Of a stretch of DNA of 64,000 bases, positions 12,026-23,299 are shown in pieces. The notes beneath the pieces are model-generated. The model did not search any database and was not told the DNA's origin. It saw nothing but the letters and a program-made list of their open reading frames with translations. The DNA is from Grifola frondosa (Eukaryota; Basidiomycota; Agaricomycetes; Polyporales; Grifolaceae), in assembly GCA_001683735.1 (NCBI GenBank), contig LUGG01000032.1, positions 248,001 through 312,000 of the forward strand, given 5' to 3'. The position numbers were made by a program, and so were the translations under genes. Positions within the stretch are counted from its first letter, which is position 1, and every line of letters begins with the position of its first letter.

Positions 12026-12859
12026 AGTCACGCAGGCCGGGAGTATCACGATGCCCTGGGCGGAGAAGGTGCCCGCCATCGTGCATGCGTGGTACCTGAG
12101 AAGCGCAACTGGGGAGGCGATTGGGGATGTCGTGACGGGAAGAGTGAACCCAGGCGGGAGGCTGAGCTTGACATTCCCGAAGAGGCTGTTTGACGTCCCG
12201 AGCCATGGGCACTTCCACTCAGAGCACGCAAAGGTGAGCATTGTGCATTGTGAATGCTGCAGAGTCTGATACCGCATCAGGTTCGATATGCAGAGGATTT
12301 GTTCATGGTATGTCCATTAGTCGAGCTCTGACGTCGCGGGGAGCGCCACGTAGAGCTGGACCACCTCCGTGCCGGCGACGAGCCCCGTGTTCGTGATGGT
12401 GACGGACGCAGTGAGCGCGAACTCGCCGGCGGAGAGGATTGGCACGGAGAGTACTAAGTCGGAGTATGCGAAAGTTGTGTACGACAGCCCGTACCTGCGG
12501 GACATGTTAGTGTTATGTGGATGGTATGAGCGCCAAACTCTGCGTACCCGAAGTAGAACTGAGGAGAAATCTTCCTATGGTGAAAATGTTTGTATCCCTG
12601 TACACCTCCCATCAGACACGCACCCGCCGCTCATGCTGAAGGCGTTCGCCAAGGTTGTGGACCTCGCCCCGGGGCAGAGCACGGTCATCGCCCTGGTGCT
12701 CGACAAGTACGCCGTGTCGTACTGGGGGAGAGGATCGCACGCTGGGTCGTCGAAAGCGGGGTGTATATCGTTCGTGTGGGGAAGAGCAGCGCGCCGGAAG
12801 ATTTGGTGCTCTCAGGCGAGTTTGTCGTGGAGAAGGGCTTCGAGGGGAATGGACTATGA
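12026..12859 (+). pseudogene. GH3 beta-glucosidase C-terminus, internally inverted and frameshifted
   Basis: GH3 beta-glucosidases cleave cellobiose and other beta-glucosides. From 12026 the plus strand reads VTQAGSITMPWAEKVPAIVH, then DVVTGRVNPGGRLSLTFPKR and SHGHFHSEHAK. An intron (12234-12280) and the short exon VRYAEDLFM follow. The next part of the enzyme ([45 protein letters not shown]) is on the minus strand, between about 12600 and 12319. The plus strand then resumes with THPPLMLKAFAKVVDLAPGQ and, after a 1-base loss in the G run at 12724-12728, ERIARWVVESGVYIVRVGKS to the end at 12859. About 270 C-terminal residues (GH3 C-domain and fibronectin-III-like domain) are represented. The catalytic N-terminal TIM barrel is absent, so this is a truncated, rearranged relic. 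Confidence 0.8.
12315..12615 (-). other. Inverted segment inside the GH3 relic
   Basis: The middle of the GH3 sequence lies on the opposite strand to both flanks. The inverted piece holds two exons and the intron between them (donor GTACGC, acceptor CCCGCAG, reading FYFG|YGLSYTT), so its orientation is not in doubt. The left break lies just after the intron donor GTATGT at 12308; the right break lies about 12612, just before the codons for THPPLM. The piece is about 290-300 bp and seems to have flipped in place without loss of coding sequence. Confidence 0.8.
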
Positions 12860-12992
12860 AAATGAATTGATCATAAACATATCTGTACCATAGTGATGCA
12901 ATAGCGAAGAGACCGACAGCATTAGGACATTGTGGATCAGTGTTACTTTTAGAAGGTAGGAGAAATCGGGATATCCTAGTCTGATACGTCGC

Positions 12993-14635
12993 TTAGATTT
13001 CAGCTTCTACTTGTGTCTGGTCCTTCGGGGTTTGTTTCTTGCACTCAGGCTTGTGGTGCTTCCAATCCGCCTTCACATACCGACGAGCAGTACGAGACAT
13101 GCCTGCAGCTGAATGAAAAATTCCGTACGTCAGTAATTTCGGGAAAACAAATATCGCATTTGTTAGGACATACCTCGAGCATGCTTTGCTTGCGCCACCC
13201 CAACGGAACAGCCTCTCTTCCACGAGTGGGTCACGAACACCACGCACTCGCCGTTCAGAGAGCTCCAAGAGTGCCTTTCTTTCCGGACATGCACTATAAG
13301 CGCATCCGTACATTGTAATACAGTCCCAGCGGCCGGATACGGAGAGTATCATCCAGCCATGGCGGTCTCGTGTGGCTCTCGGCACATTCTTGTACTTCTT
13401 GAGGAGGGTGAGGAATGCGCCTGGGTAGCGTAGGTCCCAGGTTTGCATGAGATGCGGCGGTACAAGAAGTAGATCAGGATCGTATTGCTCGAAAGTGTGC
13501 TTCCCTTCTCAAAAGGTCCGAGTCCATAACGTTACATCTCGTGCAAGATTCGTGCATATACCGGGGTTGCCTATGTAGACGTGGTCTCAGAAGGATGCTC
13601 TTCGGCGACGAAGTGCACCTACCGCTACATCATCCCCGTCCACCTCAATTTTGCTGATGAGAGCGGAGAGAACTCCCTGTAGAGATGTCTCCGTCTGACA
13701 CTCCCAAGCTCTGCTAGGAAGCGTCTCAATTGCCTTTTTGCAGGCGCCGTCGCTACGCTCTGAGCCTGATCAAGGTGGCGTGAGATCCTACATCTGCACA
13801 AAAAAAAAAGGAGCATACCCAGTCACCGAACAGAGCAGGAAGCCCTGCTGCATGTGCAAAGCGGACCATCACATCCTGGTTCCAATAGATGGGACGCATG
13901 GCATCGGTGAGCGAGTCTCCGAGCGCAGTGCGCCACATCTGCATCGTCGAATACTCCACCAGTCGCGCTGCTGCACGATCTGCTCGCCTCCTCTCTGTGC
14001 CATCGACAGCAGGTATCACAAGAAACGCAACAAGTAGGTCTGCGACGAAGTAGACCATCTGGTACCTGGCCAAGTCGTCGCTGGATGTGTCTTCCAAGTC
14101 AATGAGCCCCATTCTATCCTCATCATCGGATTCAGGATCAGCATTGACGGCGTCCGTGGCCCTTTGCGCATCCAGGCGCCATTTCCCGATGTCAAGAGGT
14201 TCGTCGATGAGGAATTTGTGGATGTCTGGTGCACTACGAAGAAGAGCACGAAGACGGACGGGCGAAAGCTGAAGGTAAATGCCCATTTCATGCAGATCGA
14301 GCCCGACATCTGACAGGTCTTCCGCGCCGCAGAACTTGAATTCGACCGGCTTTCGGCCGCTCAATTTAGCATCGTAATAAACGCGGAGAGGATGTCTGAG
14401 CCGTCTTAAAAGTCCCGGAACCTGTCGGTGGTAAATCGATGACAGCAGATGATGCAGGATTCTCTGTGATTACCTGTGCGTACTCCGCTTGGGACACTGC
14501 TCCACGTTTCAGGACAATTTCCTTGAGTTTTTTCATTGTCTCCGTCATCCCCGTTGCAATTGCGGGCTTTGAAGAGGGGTAGACGCGAACGCGTTGCCCG
14601 GCATGGACAAAGTTACGCTCTGCAGTCATCAGCAA
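12993..14635 (-). pseudogene. MYND-type zinc-finger protein, degraded toward the 3' end
   Basis: The gene begins around 14551-14635 (MTETMKKLKEIVLKRGAVSQ, or an upstream Met). A 52-nt intron at 14422-14473 joins it to an exon starting VPGLLRRLRHPLRVYYDAKL that stays open for about 190 codons to LPALFGDW near 13826. Further pieces follow: KAIETLPSRAWECQTE, then PDLLLVPPHLMQTWDLRYPG at 13460, TLLKKYKNVPRATRDRHGWM, and a C-terminal MYND remnant with an intron (KADWKHHKPECKKQ at about 13060). MYND fingers bind zinc and proline-rich partners. At least two frame breaks are visible, one near 13475 where a GG seems reduced to G and one within the finger after YCSSVC. The first large exon looks well kept, so decay may be recent or caused by assembly indels. 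Function is unknown. Confidence 0.6.
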
Positions 14636-14639
14636 AACT

Positions 14640-15860
14640 CAAATTATCCTTTTTTGTCCTTTTCTGTCCTTTTTGATCTGTTTCAAGAGAAATAAGGGAA
14701 AAAAAGGAGGGTTCGACTCTTTTTCTCTTTTTTTCTCCTTGAAACCGCTGGGATTTTTGCGCTCTTTCAGTAGAGACTGGCTGCATACTCCTTCGCCTCT
14801 TTCTAACTGTCATTGGCTGTGCAGGCTGCAGCCAGTTTCGTTTCAGTTGGTGCAGTCGCTGCCGCGCTTTCGCGTCCATCTGCATCTTCCACTCAATCCA
14901 GCACCCCGCATGCCTCTGGTATCCCATTCGTTCTCCCGCCCGTGGTGCCCTACCTTGTCTAAGCTGCAAATCTGGCCGCCCAGCTTGCATGCGCGTCGGG
15001 CGCCAACTAGTCCACCTCTGCATGCCGGCGCGCTGCAGCATTTAGGTCCATCGCCGCCCATCGCCGATGCCTCCCGCGCCCGCCGACGTGTTCGCTGCGT
15101 CGAACGCGCAGACAAGGCTGCCACTGCATCAAGTACTGCCTTCACCCTCGCGGACATGCGCGCGCAGATTCAGGCACCCGGCGTTCTTGCGGCGACGCGC
15201 TTGTGACGGGAGCCAAACGAGGGTACGCCGCGCTCCCGGCGGGACGCGGACACTGGCACTCTGGTGCCGGCCTCGCCAGAGCCAGCGTTCGAGCTACGAA
15301 ACACGCATTTTGGAATTCGCACCTTGCAACGCTGCCGTAGTTGCAGGGCAGGGACACATGTGGGCTGCGCAGCCCAGGCATTGGCGGGCGGGGCGCAAAG
15401 CCCTTGTGCACGCTTCGCAGGATACTTGCAGCGCCCGGCGCGAGCGCAAACGGGTTCGCGTGCAAGTTCGAGAAGGGAAGTCGAGCGCGGCGGGCGGCCT
15501 CCGCGGGTGCGATGGACACGGGCACAGGGGACTGCAGCACATGTGTGCTGCGTGGCGGGGAGCTGAAGACCGCGGGCGCGTTGCGGGGTGCGGGACCGGT
15601 GAGCTCATTCCCATCCCGGCGAGCGGAATCTGCCGGCAGCGGGCCAAAGTAGTACGCGGAGTGGGGACCAGCGGGCGCGTGTGGCTGCGCACTCGCGACC
15701 GAACAGGCAAGCATGCATACAGTGAGCACGGGGTACTTGGGAGGCGCCAGAACGCAGGAGCACGCGAGCGCACTCACCTGGGCTTGCCATTGCTATTGAA
15801 CTCGTGCGCCGCCCGTGACTTCGCCGCCGGGTAAGAGTCTCTGCGCCCCCACTTCGCCGA
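14640..15860. other. GC-rich stretch, no clear gene
   Basis: GC content rises sharply and long frames are open on both strands (up to 255 codons), which is expected in GC-rich DNA and is weak evidence of coding. A plus-strand segment near 14910-15190 containing ADKAATASSTAFTLADMRAQ may be the 5' part of the broken gene that follows. The frames cannot be joined convincingly. Confidence 0.3.
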
Positions 15861-17449
15861 ATGGCGGTCCCTTGGCCCCGCGGTGCCGGGGATGGAAAGT
15901 GCGCGTCCATGCGTAGTCTGTGCTCCTGGACGCACTGGGATGCACTGGCCGAAGTTGCCCTGCAGAACCTCCGGAGCGCCCTCCGCCTCACCGCTCTCTG
16001 CCTCGACCCTTCCAACTTCCCCTCCCCCCTTTTTCCTCGCGCATACGCTCCCGCTGCTCCCTATCTTCCCGCCGCTCCCTCCGCATCCTCAACTCCCCGC
16101 CCATCCGTTCCTCCAGTACTTCCGCCTAAACCCAATAACCCCTTCCTCGCTCGGAGGGGCTCGCAATGTGCGCTACTATAGTCTGCGCCCGCAAATGCGC
16201 CTGGCTCCTCCCATCAGCGCACGTGCCCCTTTGCCTCACTCGATGCCAAACTTCCGCCTCTTCCACCTCGTAAATCCCCAGTCTTTCCTCCACCCCGACA
16301 TGCCTCGCTTAATCCCTCAGCGGGGCTGCACTCCCTTCGAGGAGTTCTACTGCGAACCATCCCAACGTCCTCATTTAGCAATCTCTTCAGGCGGCACGCA
16401 TAGCGCAGAGTCTGAAGAAAACGGAGCAGCAGCTTGAGAAGGAGCGCATGCTCGAGGTGCTCAAAAGCAGCAACCCCTCCGCGCGCCCCCGCATCCGGAG
16501 CACGAGTCTCTTCGGCAGCGAAGGAGACTCCGCTTCATCGAGGTCTGGCAGCTCCGGGGTTCGCCCAATGCCAGATCGCGTACCATCCCTTCCGCCGCGG
16601 CGCAGGATAAGTACCTCCGCCCCGCCGGCGGTAGTTTCCACGCGATCCTTTGAGTAGGTCGCCCACGCGAAGATCGCAGCCTTCAGGCGCCCCACTCTTC
16701 CCCAAGACATTCAGCCTCCGCGGCTCGCCTCGCGCTCCACCTCGTCAGTGCGCGCATTTCCGCACACACTAGCTGATCTTCCCTCGAAGCCGCCGCCCAC
16801 GCACCCCGATCGTAAACCGCCTCCCGCACCCGAATCCGAGCGACCGGGCTCACCCTCCTCTCGCATACTCCGCTCGCAGTCGATGCACCATGCATCTGCT
16901 CCTCCACTCCCGCCTCCTCCGCGCCGGAAACGGCCCGAAAGTGTCCAGCTCGCGCCCATGGCGCCGCCCTCAGACTCATCCTTCGCCAGCCCCGCGCCGC
17001 ACGAGCTGCGGCGAACTGCGCACTCTCGCGGCACCTTTCCATCTCGTCGCATCGGCGCGATCATGGGCGCGACCGGGACCGGGACCGCGATGCGCCCGCG
17101 TTCTCGGATTTGCCAGTCGCGAACATTCAGAAGACGCTCACGAGTCTGCAGCTGCGCCCGCAGCCGCATTTCGGCGCCGCACGCTACAAGGCGGAGGCGA
17201 GACTCACGCGCCGCGGATTCGTGCAGCACTCGCAGCATGGCACGCGCTGGATACGCGAGGAGCGCGAGGAGGGGCTCATGGGCGGCGTGGATGCCGGCGG
17301 CGGCGGCTTGGACCAGGGCCCTGATGTCGGAGCGCGTGCGGCGGCTCAGAGAGCGCGGCGTCGGCGCCGCGATGGTTGATAAAGGCGGCGATCGGCCTGG
17401 CGCGCATCGCTTGGTGCTGGAGCGGGGCGACCTGAAGCGGCTTCCCTGA
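15861..17449 (+). pseudogene. Ser/Pro/Arg-rich protein of unknown function, several frameshifts
   Basis: Coding-like pieces follow each other in changing frames: DALAEVALQNLRSALRLTAL (15945); after a splice acceptor at 16392 AARIAQSLKKTEQQLEKERM, a short coiled coil; STSLFGSEGDSASSRSGSSG; SLPPRRRISTSA; RSPTRRSQPSGAPLFPKTFS; SQSMHHASAPPLPPPPRRKR (16880); SLQLRPQPHF and RRGFVQHSQHGTRWIREERE (17210); finally VGAAMVDKGGDRPGAHRLVL and LKRLP with stop at 17449. The low-complexity Ser/Pro stretches suggest a disordered scaffold or regulator. At least four frame changes lie in GC-rich tracts. From memory the last two segments recur in Agaricomycete hypothetical proteins; I cannot name the family. Confidence 0.45.
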
Positions 17450-17463
17450 TTTAGCTGTATTCA

Positions 17464-17991
17464 TATCGTCGGACTATAGATCGGCGCCACGGCCGCAGAA
17501 GTCTTAATTCTGTATTATATTGATGGCCACCGTGGTGGCAGTAGCTCAATACTTATAGGAGTTGCGGTATAGACTGAACATATTGCATTGTGTAGCGCGA
17601 GAATAACGAAATATGCGCAGCCTCTGCTGACTGGTACTAATTATGCCTACTTCCCCTACGGCCTCCAAAACCCACTCTGGTCTGACGAGCAACGTTGATA
17701 ATCACTCCAAGATCTTCAGCAAATGATCACACGAAGCCCAGAGTTTTCTGAAACAGGACAAAGGCATGTCTGGTTGTCCCTGCGGTCACAAGGACAACGG
17801 CTATGTTCGGATTCACTATGAATGTTACAAGAGAAGCATCATACTAATGTTAAATTTCTTAAACATGACAGGGAGCCATCATCCATCCTTTGGCAGAGAC
17901 AGCAACCACCTCTAACTAACACCATAATTTTGCTACCTATATTGGTAGCCGCTACGACAGAAGGAGGATGCGATGGATATAGTGTGGTATC
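17464..17991. other. Intergenic stretch
   Basis: Nothing recognisable lies between the end of the GC-rich relic and the last exon of the next minus-strand gene. GC content drops back to the level of the rest of the window. Confidence 0.4.
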
Positions 17992-20799
17992 TCACACATA
18001 TCGCCGAGACTTGTGATGATCTCCGTTATAAGACTGTGCCATCCTGCAAAATAATCAGTATCTCAGTGCAGCAATATGCGACACAAGACTTACTCCATCA
18101 TCGATGGTGTATGGGAAAAGTCGTACTCCAAACGCTTCGGTGACAGTGACTCGAGATCAAACTGAGAAAGAGACTTCAACCACTTTAGATTATATGCATT
18201 GGCGGGGAGATGGCTGACAGCCGGTCGCGAGTAGTCCACTTTTTGTGAGGCCAGACGCAGATGGGGCTGGGCTCCTCTAGTGCTCTGGTTGCATCCGTTC
18301 AACCGATCCTGACGATAAGCTGCATCAAATATCCGCAACCATGGGGTAAGTAAAGGGTTTCGCCATGGCTTGACGAGAACACGATACTGGGTTACCCCAT
18401 TCTCATGCTCTGATTCATCAGAGCTCATGCCGTCTATCCCGAGATCCTGCAGGATTCTCAAATGTCGCCGTAAATCTGAATGATTGGCGGCCACCTCAAA
18501 CCGGCGGTAGAAGAGCTTAAGTTACAGATGAGCAGGAATTGATCTTAGTCAAAATGGGTCACATACGTTTCGCTTCCTCTCCGTCCTCTTCGCAACTCTC
18601 TTATGGAATACAATCTCCAAGTCTGACAGATTTTCTCTTTTGTCGAACACTTTGCGCAAATATTTTAAATGCGATCGAAATGCGGCGGTGATCAAATCTG
18701 GGTCACTGCACAAGTAGATGTCTTCGTCAAGAAAGCTCCTGACAAAGACCTTGGCTACCGATTTGTTCCATGGAGTTCCGGGAGGGGACACAAGATCTGG
18801 GCGGAAGTTATCGGCAGTGCAGCAATAGCCACGAGATGGATCGAAGGCCAACACCTCTTCTCTCGTAGCCATATATTTAGGATCGAAGGCGGAGTCCGGA
18901 CTTTCTCGATCCATTAACAACCTTGCGTGTCGTTGAACGTCTTTCTAATTGTGCCGAGAAATATCAGATGAAGTTCTTCGCATCAAAGGACCGAAAATAC
19001 CGATAGAGTTATGGAATCTTCACTTCGATGCCTTGGAATGGCTGCGGCTTTGCGTGGGTGGCGTCTAGGTGAGCTAGGAATGGTATCATCCACATCGCCT
19101 TCAGAGCCTTCATCATCTACGTCCATTGCTGTCACATTGGTGCCTTTCTCTCGATCATTGCGATGCTGCGGGAGAGACTCCTTCGATACAAGAGTCATGA
19201 TGGCATCAGCAAATCGTCCTAAGTTACGGCCAACTTCTTGTATGTCTTCCCTCAATTCCAGAATGTCGGCACGAGAGGCAGGGACGGGCTAAAGGGAGAA
19301 ATTAGTATCCACTAAAGTACATAATAGTGAAGATAACTTCGCACATTGGGGCAGCTGTGGTTCGCATCAGCGGTCGGGTCTATTCTTATTTGAGATGTAT
19401 GCGGCATAGAATGATTCTGCTGCACGGGACTATTGCCGCAGGATGGGAGAGGAGACATGATAGGCTTGAATTAAGATTAGTTCATTAACTAATCAAAATA
19501 GATGCGGGAACATACTATGCTGTGCGCATGATTGGCTCTCGCCGCTGAGACTGCAGCTGGCAAAGAAGAATTTTTGAAGACATCTACAGGAGTTGCATGG
19601 TCCGCTATCAAGAGAGGCGTATGTTGATCTGATGCGGAAAAGGAGCCACGGGAAGACATTGTAAATTGGGAGGTGGCGTCGAACCCAAAAGATGAGCTGT
19701 GATGAGAGTTGCCGATGCGCGTAGAGAATTGCCCTTCATCGTCGGAAGATGCGCGGCCTTTCCCTTTACCCTGGTTCGAATGTCTGCCTGCATCTTTGAT
19801 TCAGTGGAGAAGCTGATCCTGACATGCTATCGTCGGAATCCGCGAGTTCCTCCTGTTTTCCAGAGTCGTGATATGTAAGCTTACGCAAAGAGACGCTGAG
19901 TGAAGTCTTGCCTTCGCAGATATGGAGAGTCGGCATATTTTCGCTGGAGAGGCCTCAGGTGAGCAAGAGCTTGCCATGCTGTTATCGTCGTCACTGTTTC
20001 CAGCTCCGATGCTATCATGTTTCGGTTTCAAATACCTTTTCCTGTACCACCTCGAATTAAATGTGATCGTTATAAGTAAAGTGTTTAGACTGACGCAGGA
20101 ATTATACTGAGCGGAGGCCGTCGGAAGGCTGTCGATTCACCGTTGCTTTTAGATCAAGATTTGGATATATAGTCTTGACTACAGCATGCGGTCAGCAAAT
20201 TCTGGTGAGCGTGAGTGAATTGTACCTTTATGAGGGTACCGCCCGACCATAGACTTCCCGGTCACATGTTGCCCTTCCACAGGATTCTGAGGCGTGGTGC
20301 TCATCACGGCAATAGACCAGAATGAGGAGCTGTAAAGTAAGTATAGGAATCAATATGATTTCGAGAGATCACAATTGTCTGTACCTTCGTAGCGGTATTG
20401 TCCACCGATGAACTGCCGAGTCGCGCATTGTCCCTGAACAGAATTCTGTAGCATGGTGCTCATTGCAGTAATAGAACCAAAATGAGGAGCTATTACACAA
20501 GGTACAAGTATCAGTATGATTTCGAGGATAACAATTGTGTATACCTTTGTAGAGGCATTGTTCACTGATAGACTGCTGGGTTGCATGCTGTCCTCCAATC
20601 GCAGTAAGGGCGACAGTCGGAGATAATTGACATCCCTGCGAGTATGCGCCGCCTTCTCCAAATGTATCCTGCGGTAGCCAGCCTACATTTCAGATGCATG
20701 AGCTACTGCTTCGAACCTTTTGTCAAAAGCCTGTGAATTACCTAAAGTTTCCGGTTCCTAGGACGCGCCCCCTGAGCCCGAGGCTATGTTATCAGGCAT
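17992..20799 (-). pseudogene. Multi-exon gene of an unknown Agaricomycete family, probably broken
   Basis: A chain of exons with good GT-AG borders runs from MPDNIASGSGGAS (ATG at 20799) through tandem exons at 20219-20640, a Ser-rich middle (SPLPSCGNSPVQQNHSMPHT), DILELREDIQEVGRNLGRFA at 19240, an acidic stretch (MDVDDEGSEGDVDD), then KDVQRHARLLMDRESPDSAF (18945) and LFYRRFEVAANHSDLRRHLR to GIDGMSSDESEHENGV. A last small exon may end at 17992. The C-terminal part contains NKSVAKVFVRSFLD and YDFSHTP, which I recall from a multicopy mushroom family without known function. Breaks: an in-frame TAG after GGAS near the start, a 1-base loss in the third tandem exon, and a frame change near 19800. 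A relative lies at 37996-40111. The nuclear or transposon-related role some would suspect is not supported by any motif I can see. Confidence 0.5.
20219..20640 (-). repeat. Tandem exon+intron cassette, about 161-bp period
   Basis: Marker words recur at a steady distance: AATGAGGAGCT at 20321 and 20481 (160 bp), TATGATTTCGAG at 20354 and 20515 (161 bp), and ACCTTxGTAG at about 20222, 20383 and 20545. Each unit holds one exon of about 105 nt and one intron of about 55 nt. Translated on the minus strand, the second and third units read APHFGSITAMSTMLQNSVQG and APHSG...MSTTPQNPVEG. The exons have symmetrical phase, so duplication keeps the frame. The first (5') unit is only partly similar. Confidence 0.7.
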
Positions 20800-23299
20800 T
20801 AGGGCAATGGAATAGGATGAGTAAGAGTAATGGAGAGGAGAGGAGAATTGTGACGGTCAAGGAGCATCTCTCGACCCTGAATCACAAGCAGCCACTGGTT
20901 CAACCTTCCGAGCAGCACTCCCAGCAACCGCTTAAGGAGCACCGCTACTCGGAGCATTCCCTGTTAAACATTATTTGAACAGACTTTAGATTTGATCACA
21001 GATCACTTCCGCCGTGCTTTATGGGATAGTCTAGAGACGCCTGAAGCTGGGTTCGACAAGGTGGGCGATCCCATGAAGATCGCATTCGATAAGGTTCAAC
21101 ATCAAGAGCAACTCCGCCTCAGTCTGGCGGCGCCGCTGCCACATTACCGGTTTCAGCCACTGAATGCTTTTTATGGCCATTGGCTCCCCTAGTCCCTTTC
21201 CCAGTCCGCGCGTCCATATTCTTGTGTTGCCGTTCGATCCGCGTTCGATCCGCATCATCGCATAGCTGCAGAACCTTGTCGAATCAACGGCAGTTACTGC
21301 CATTATCTTGCTTTTGGTATCTCTCGGCGTGTGCTTCTCCGTTCTAGCGCAGCCTCGGTTGAAAAATATATTCATCTGTCGAGTTCTTGCTCTCGCGGCC
21401 GCCATAAGGCTTCCCCTCTATTTGGCTGCTTTAAGCAGCTTAGCGCATTTTTTGAATGCAAATCGTCTAAATCCTGTGCGGGAGCCCTCATTTTGACCAT
21501 TAAGATTCATTACAACTCGATTTGACACCATTCAGATCAGTGGTCTCATGCTGACCGAGGTACACCGTTCCTCTAAAACGATACATTGGCAGTGGCTCTA
21601 GACTTTTAGATATGGGTGCTTGATGCGGATACTCATTGGTTCTGCGAAGAAGCGGCATCGAAGAATTCTTATCGTGATTCATTTTTACCCTGTGCTTAGG
21701 TGGATTGCACGATTATCATGCCCGGACTGGTGGATATTTCTTACGATATCACTGGTAAGTGAGGTTTACACTAGAGTGATTAGATACTTCTGCAAGACGA
21801 CTAACGTTATGATCGGAGAAAGTGGCCATGGTTATTCATTGAGAAGATAGCAGACATCAGACAAATATGTGTTTATTCTCAATGGCCACTCGAGAGCGAC
21901 AACGTTAGAGTCAAATAATATGGACTCTCCGGGCCAGTGTGTTCGCGATCGCAGCGCCAGCAATATAAGTTCACTTTTCATGATATGTGATTAGTGTCTA
22001 TCTATAAGTGGTCACACTTGCATCACGGTGTGGCATGAGCTGGTGAAGACCTGTCAATCGTGTCCCTTTGCACGGACCAAATATTTCAGTAATTCGTTCA
22101 AATATTTGTGGGCATTATTGAGAGCAATACATCGGACTTTGGTTTCCCAGCTGAATTTTCGGGATGCGAAGTGTTCGAGACACTTGCCCTCGAGTATGTC
22201 TCTCCAGTACCGCCAATCATGCAATCATTGTCTTCATGACACGTTCGTGGATGCGTAGCGCCACCGATGCGCGAGCCGGGTGAACGACCTCTCAGCGCTC
22301 AGCCGCGAGTACACTGCCATCAGAACAGGATGCTAAGGAGTCGTCCGCCATTGAGATTGAGCACTGCGGCTTGAAATAGCTATGAAAAACACGGCCTGCT
22401 ACTCTCGACACTGCTTTGATGTTCAAAGTTACGTTTTCAGTCGACGTAGCATCACTAGTATGTTTTCGCACAGCATTCAAAGGTCGCAGCATCTCCAACG
22501 TGCGGGTCCGCAGAGCGGATTGCGGCGTGCGCGCGGTCGTAGAACGTGACGAGCCTGGTGTGGTGCGGGTCGGCGGCTCGTTCAGCACGTTGTACCCTGC
22601 GATCTACTGTATCGCATGGATAAATGCGCCAGCATGCGGCTCATCTTCGCGTTCTTATAGTGCTGGGGGTCTCCGTCCGAAGCCAGATGAGCCTATCCTG
22701 GAAGTCTTGCGTGTCCAGGAGCCCGAGTATGCGTGCCCGCGTCGGAGTGCCAGCCGCCTTCTGTCCGCCAGGCACGGCGTGCATATCGAGACGGTGTAGA
22801 TGCCGCGTTTGGCACACGCAGCAACGGCGCATCGACGCGAGCGAAGCAGTCAGCGCGGAAGACGCATGGGTGCATTGAGGTACGGTGGGTGGAAATCCGT
22901 GAGGCGGATCTCGCGCAGCGCCTGGAGAAACACGAGGGCGAGCGCAGGGGGAGTGGCCGTTCGTGTTCGTGGTAGCGGAGCCCGAGTCCTCGATAGCATC
23001 GGGTGTGCTGGCACGGGCGGAGCAGACGGGTGGCCCGGACTGGCAGTGTGGTCATCATAGATGGTGAGGAGGGGTCAGGCCACTCGATGGTTGGACACAT
23101 GGATGCTGGAATGAGTGCGTTGGTGAGCATGAAGGAGGAGAGAAGCACAGGGAGAATTCTGTGCACCGAAGGACACATGTGCAGACAGTTCACATAGAAG
23201 AAATGTTTTAGCCATTGAATAGAATGGTCAATTTGGAATCTCAGTCTGGATTGCATTACATAAGATAGCCTCATACAATGTGACTTCCGCCGTGCAATT
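20800..23299. other. Stretch without a supported gene
   Basis: Apart from a GC-richer island at about 22260-23060, where long frames are open on both strands, I see no domain or believable exon chain. A 266-codon minus-strand frame (22693-23493) crosses the island but changes composition halfway and has no family resemblance; a different minus frame with ALALVFLQALREIRLTDFHP looks more protein-like but ends quickly. It is probably another decayed gene. Confidence 0.3.

Noticed and set aside
12369..12893. Plus-strand open frame of 174 codons running through the inverted GH3 segment
   Set aside because: Its first part is the antisense of genuine GH3 coding sequence; only the part after about 12615 is real coding sequence. 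The continuity is accidental.
15067..15834. Plus-strand open frame of 255 codons and overlapping minus-strand frames of 211 and 159 codons
   Set aside because: The region is very GC-rich, so stop codons are rare in all frames. The translations are Arg/Ala/Pro-rich on both strands and resemble no family.
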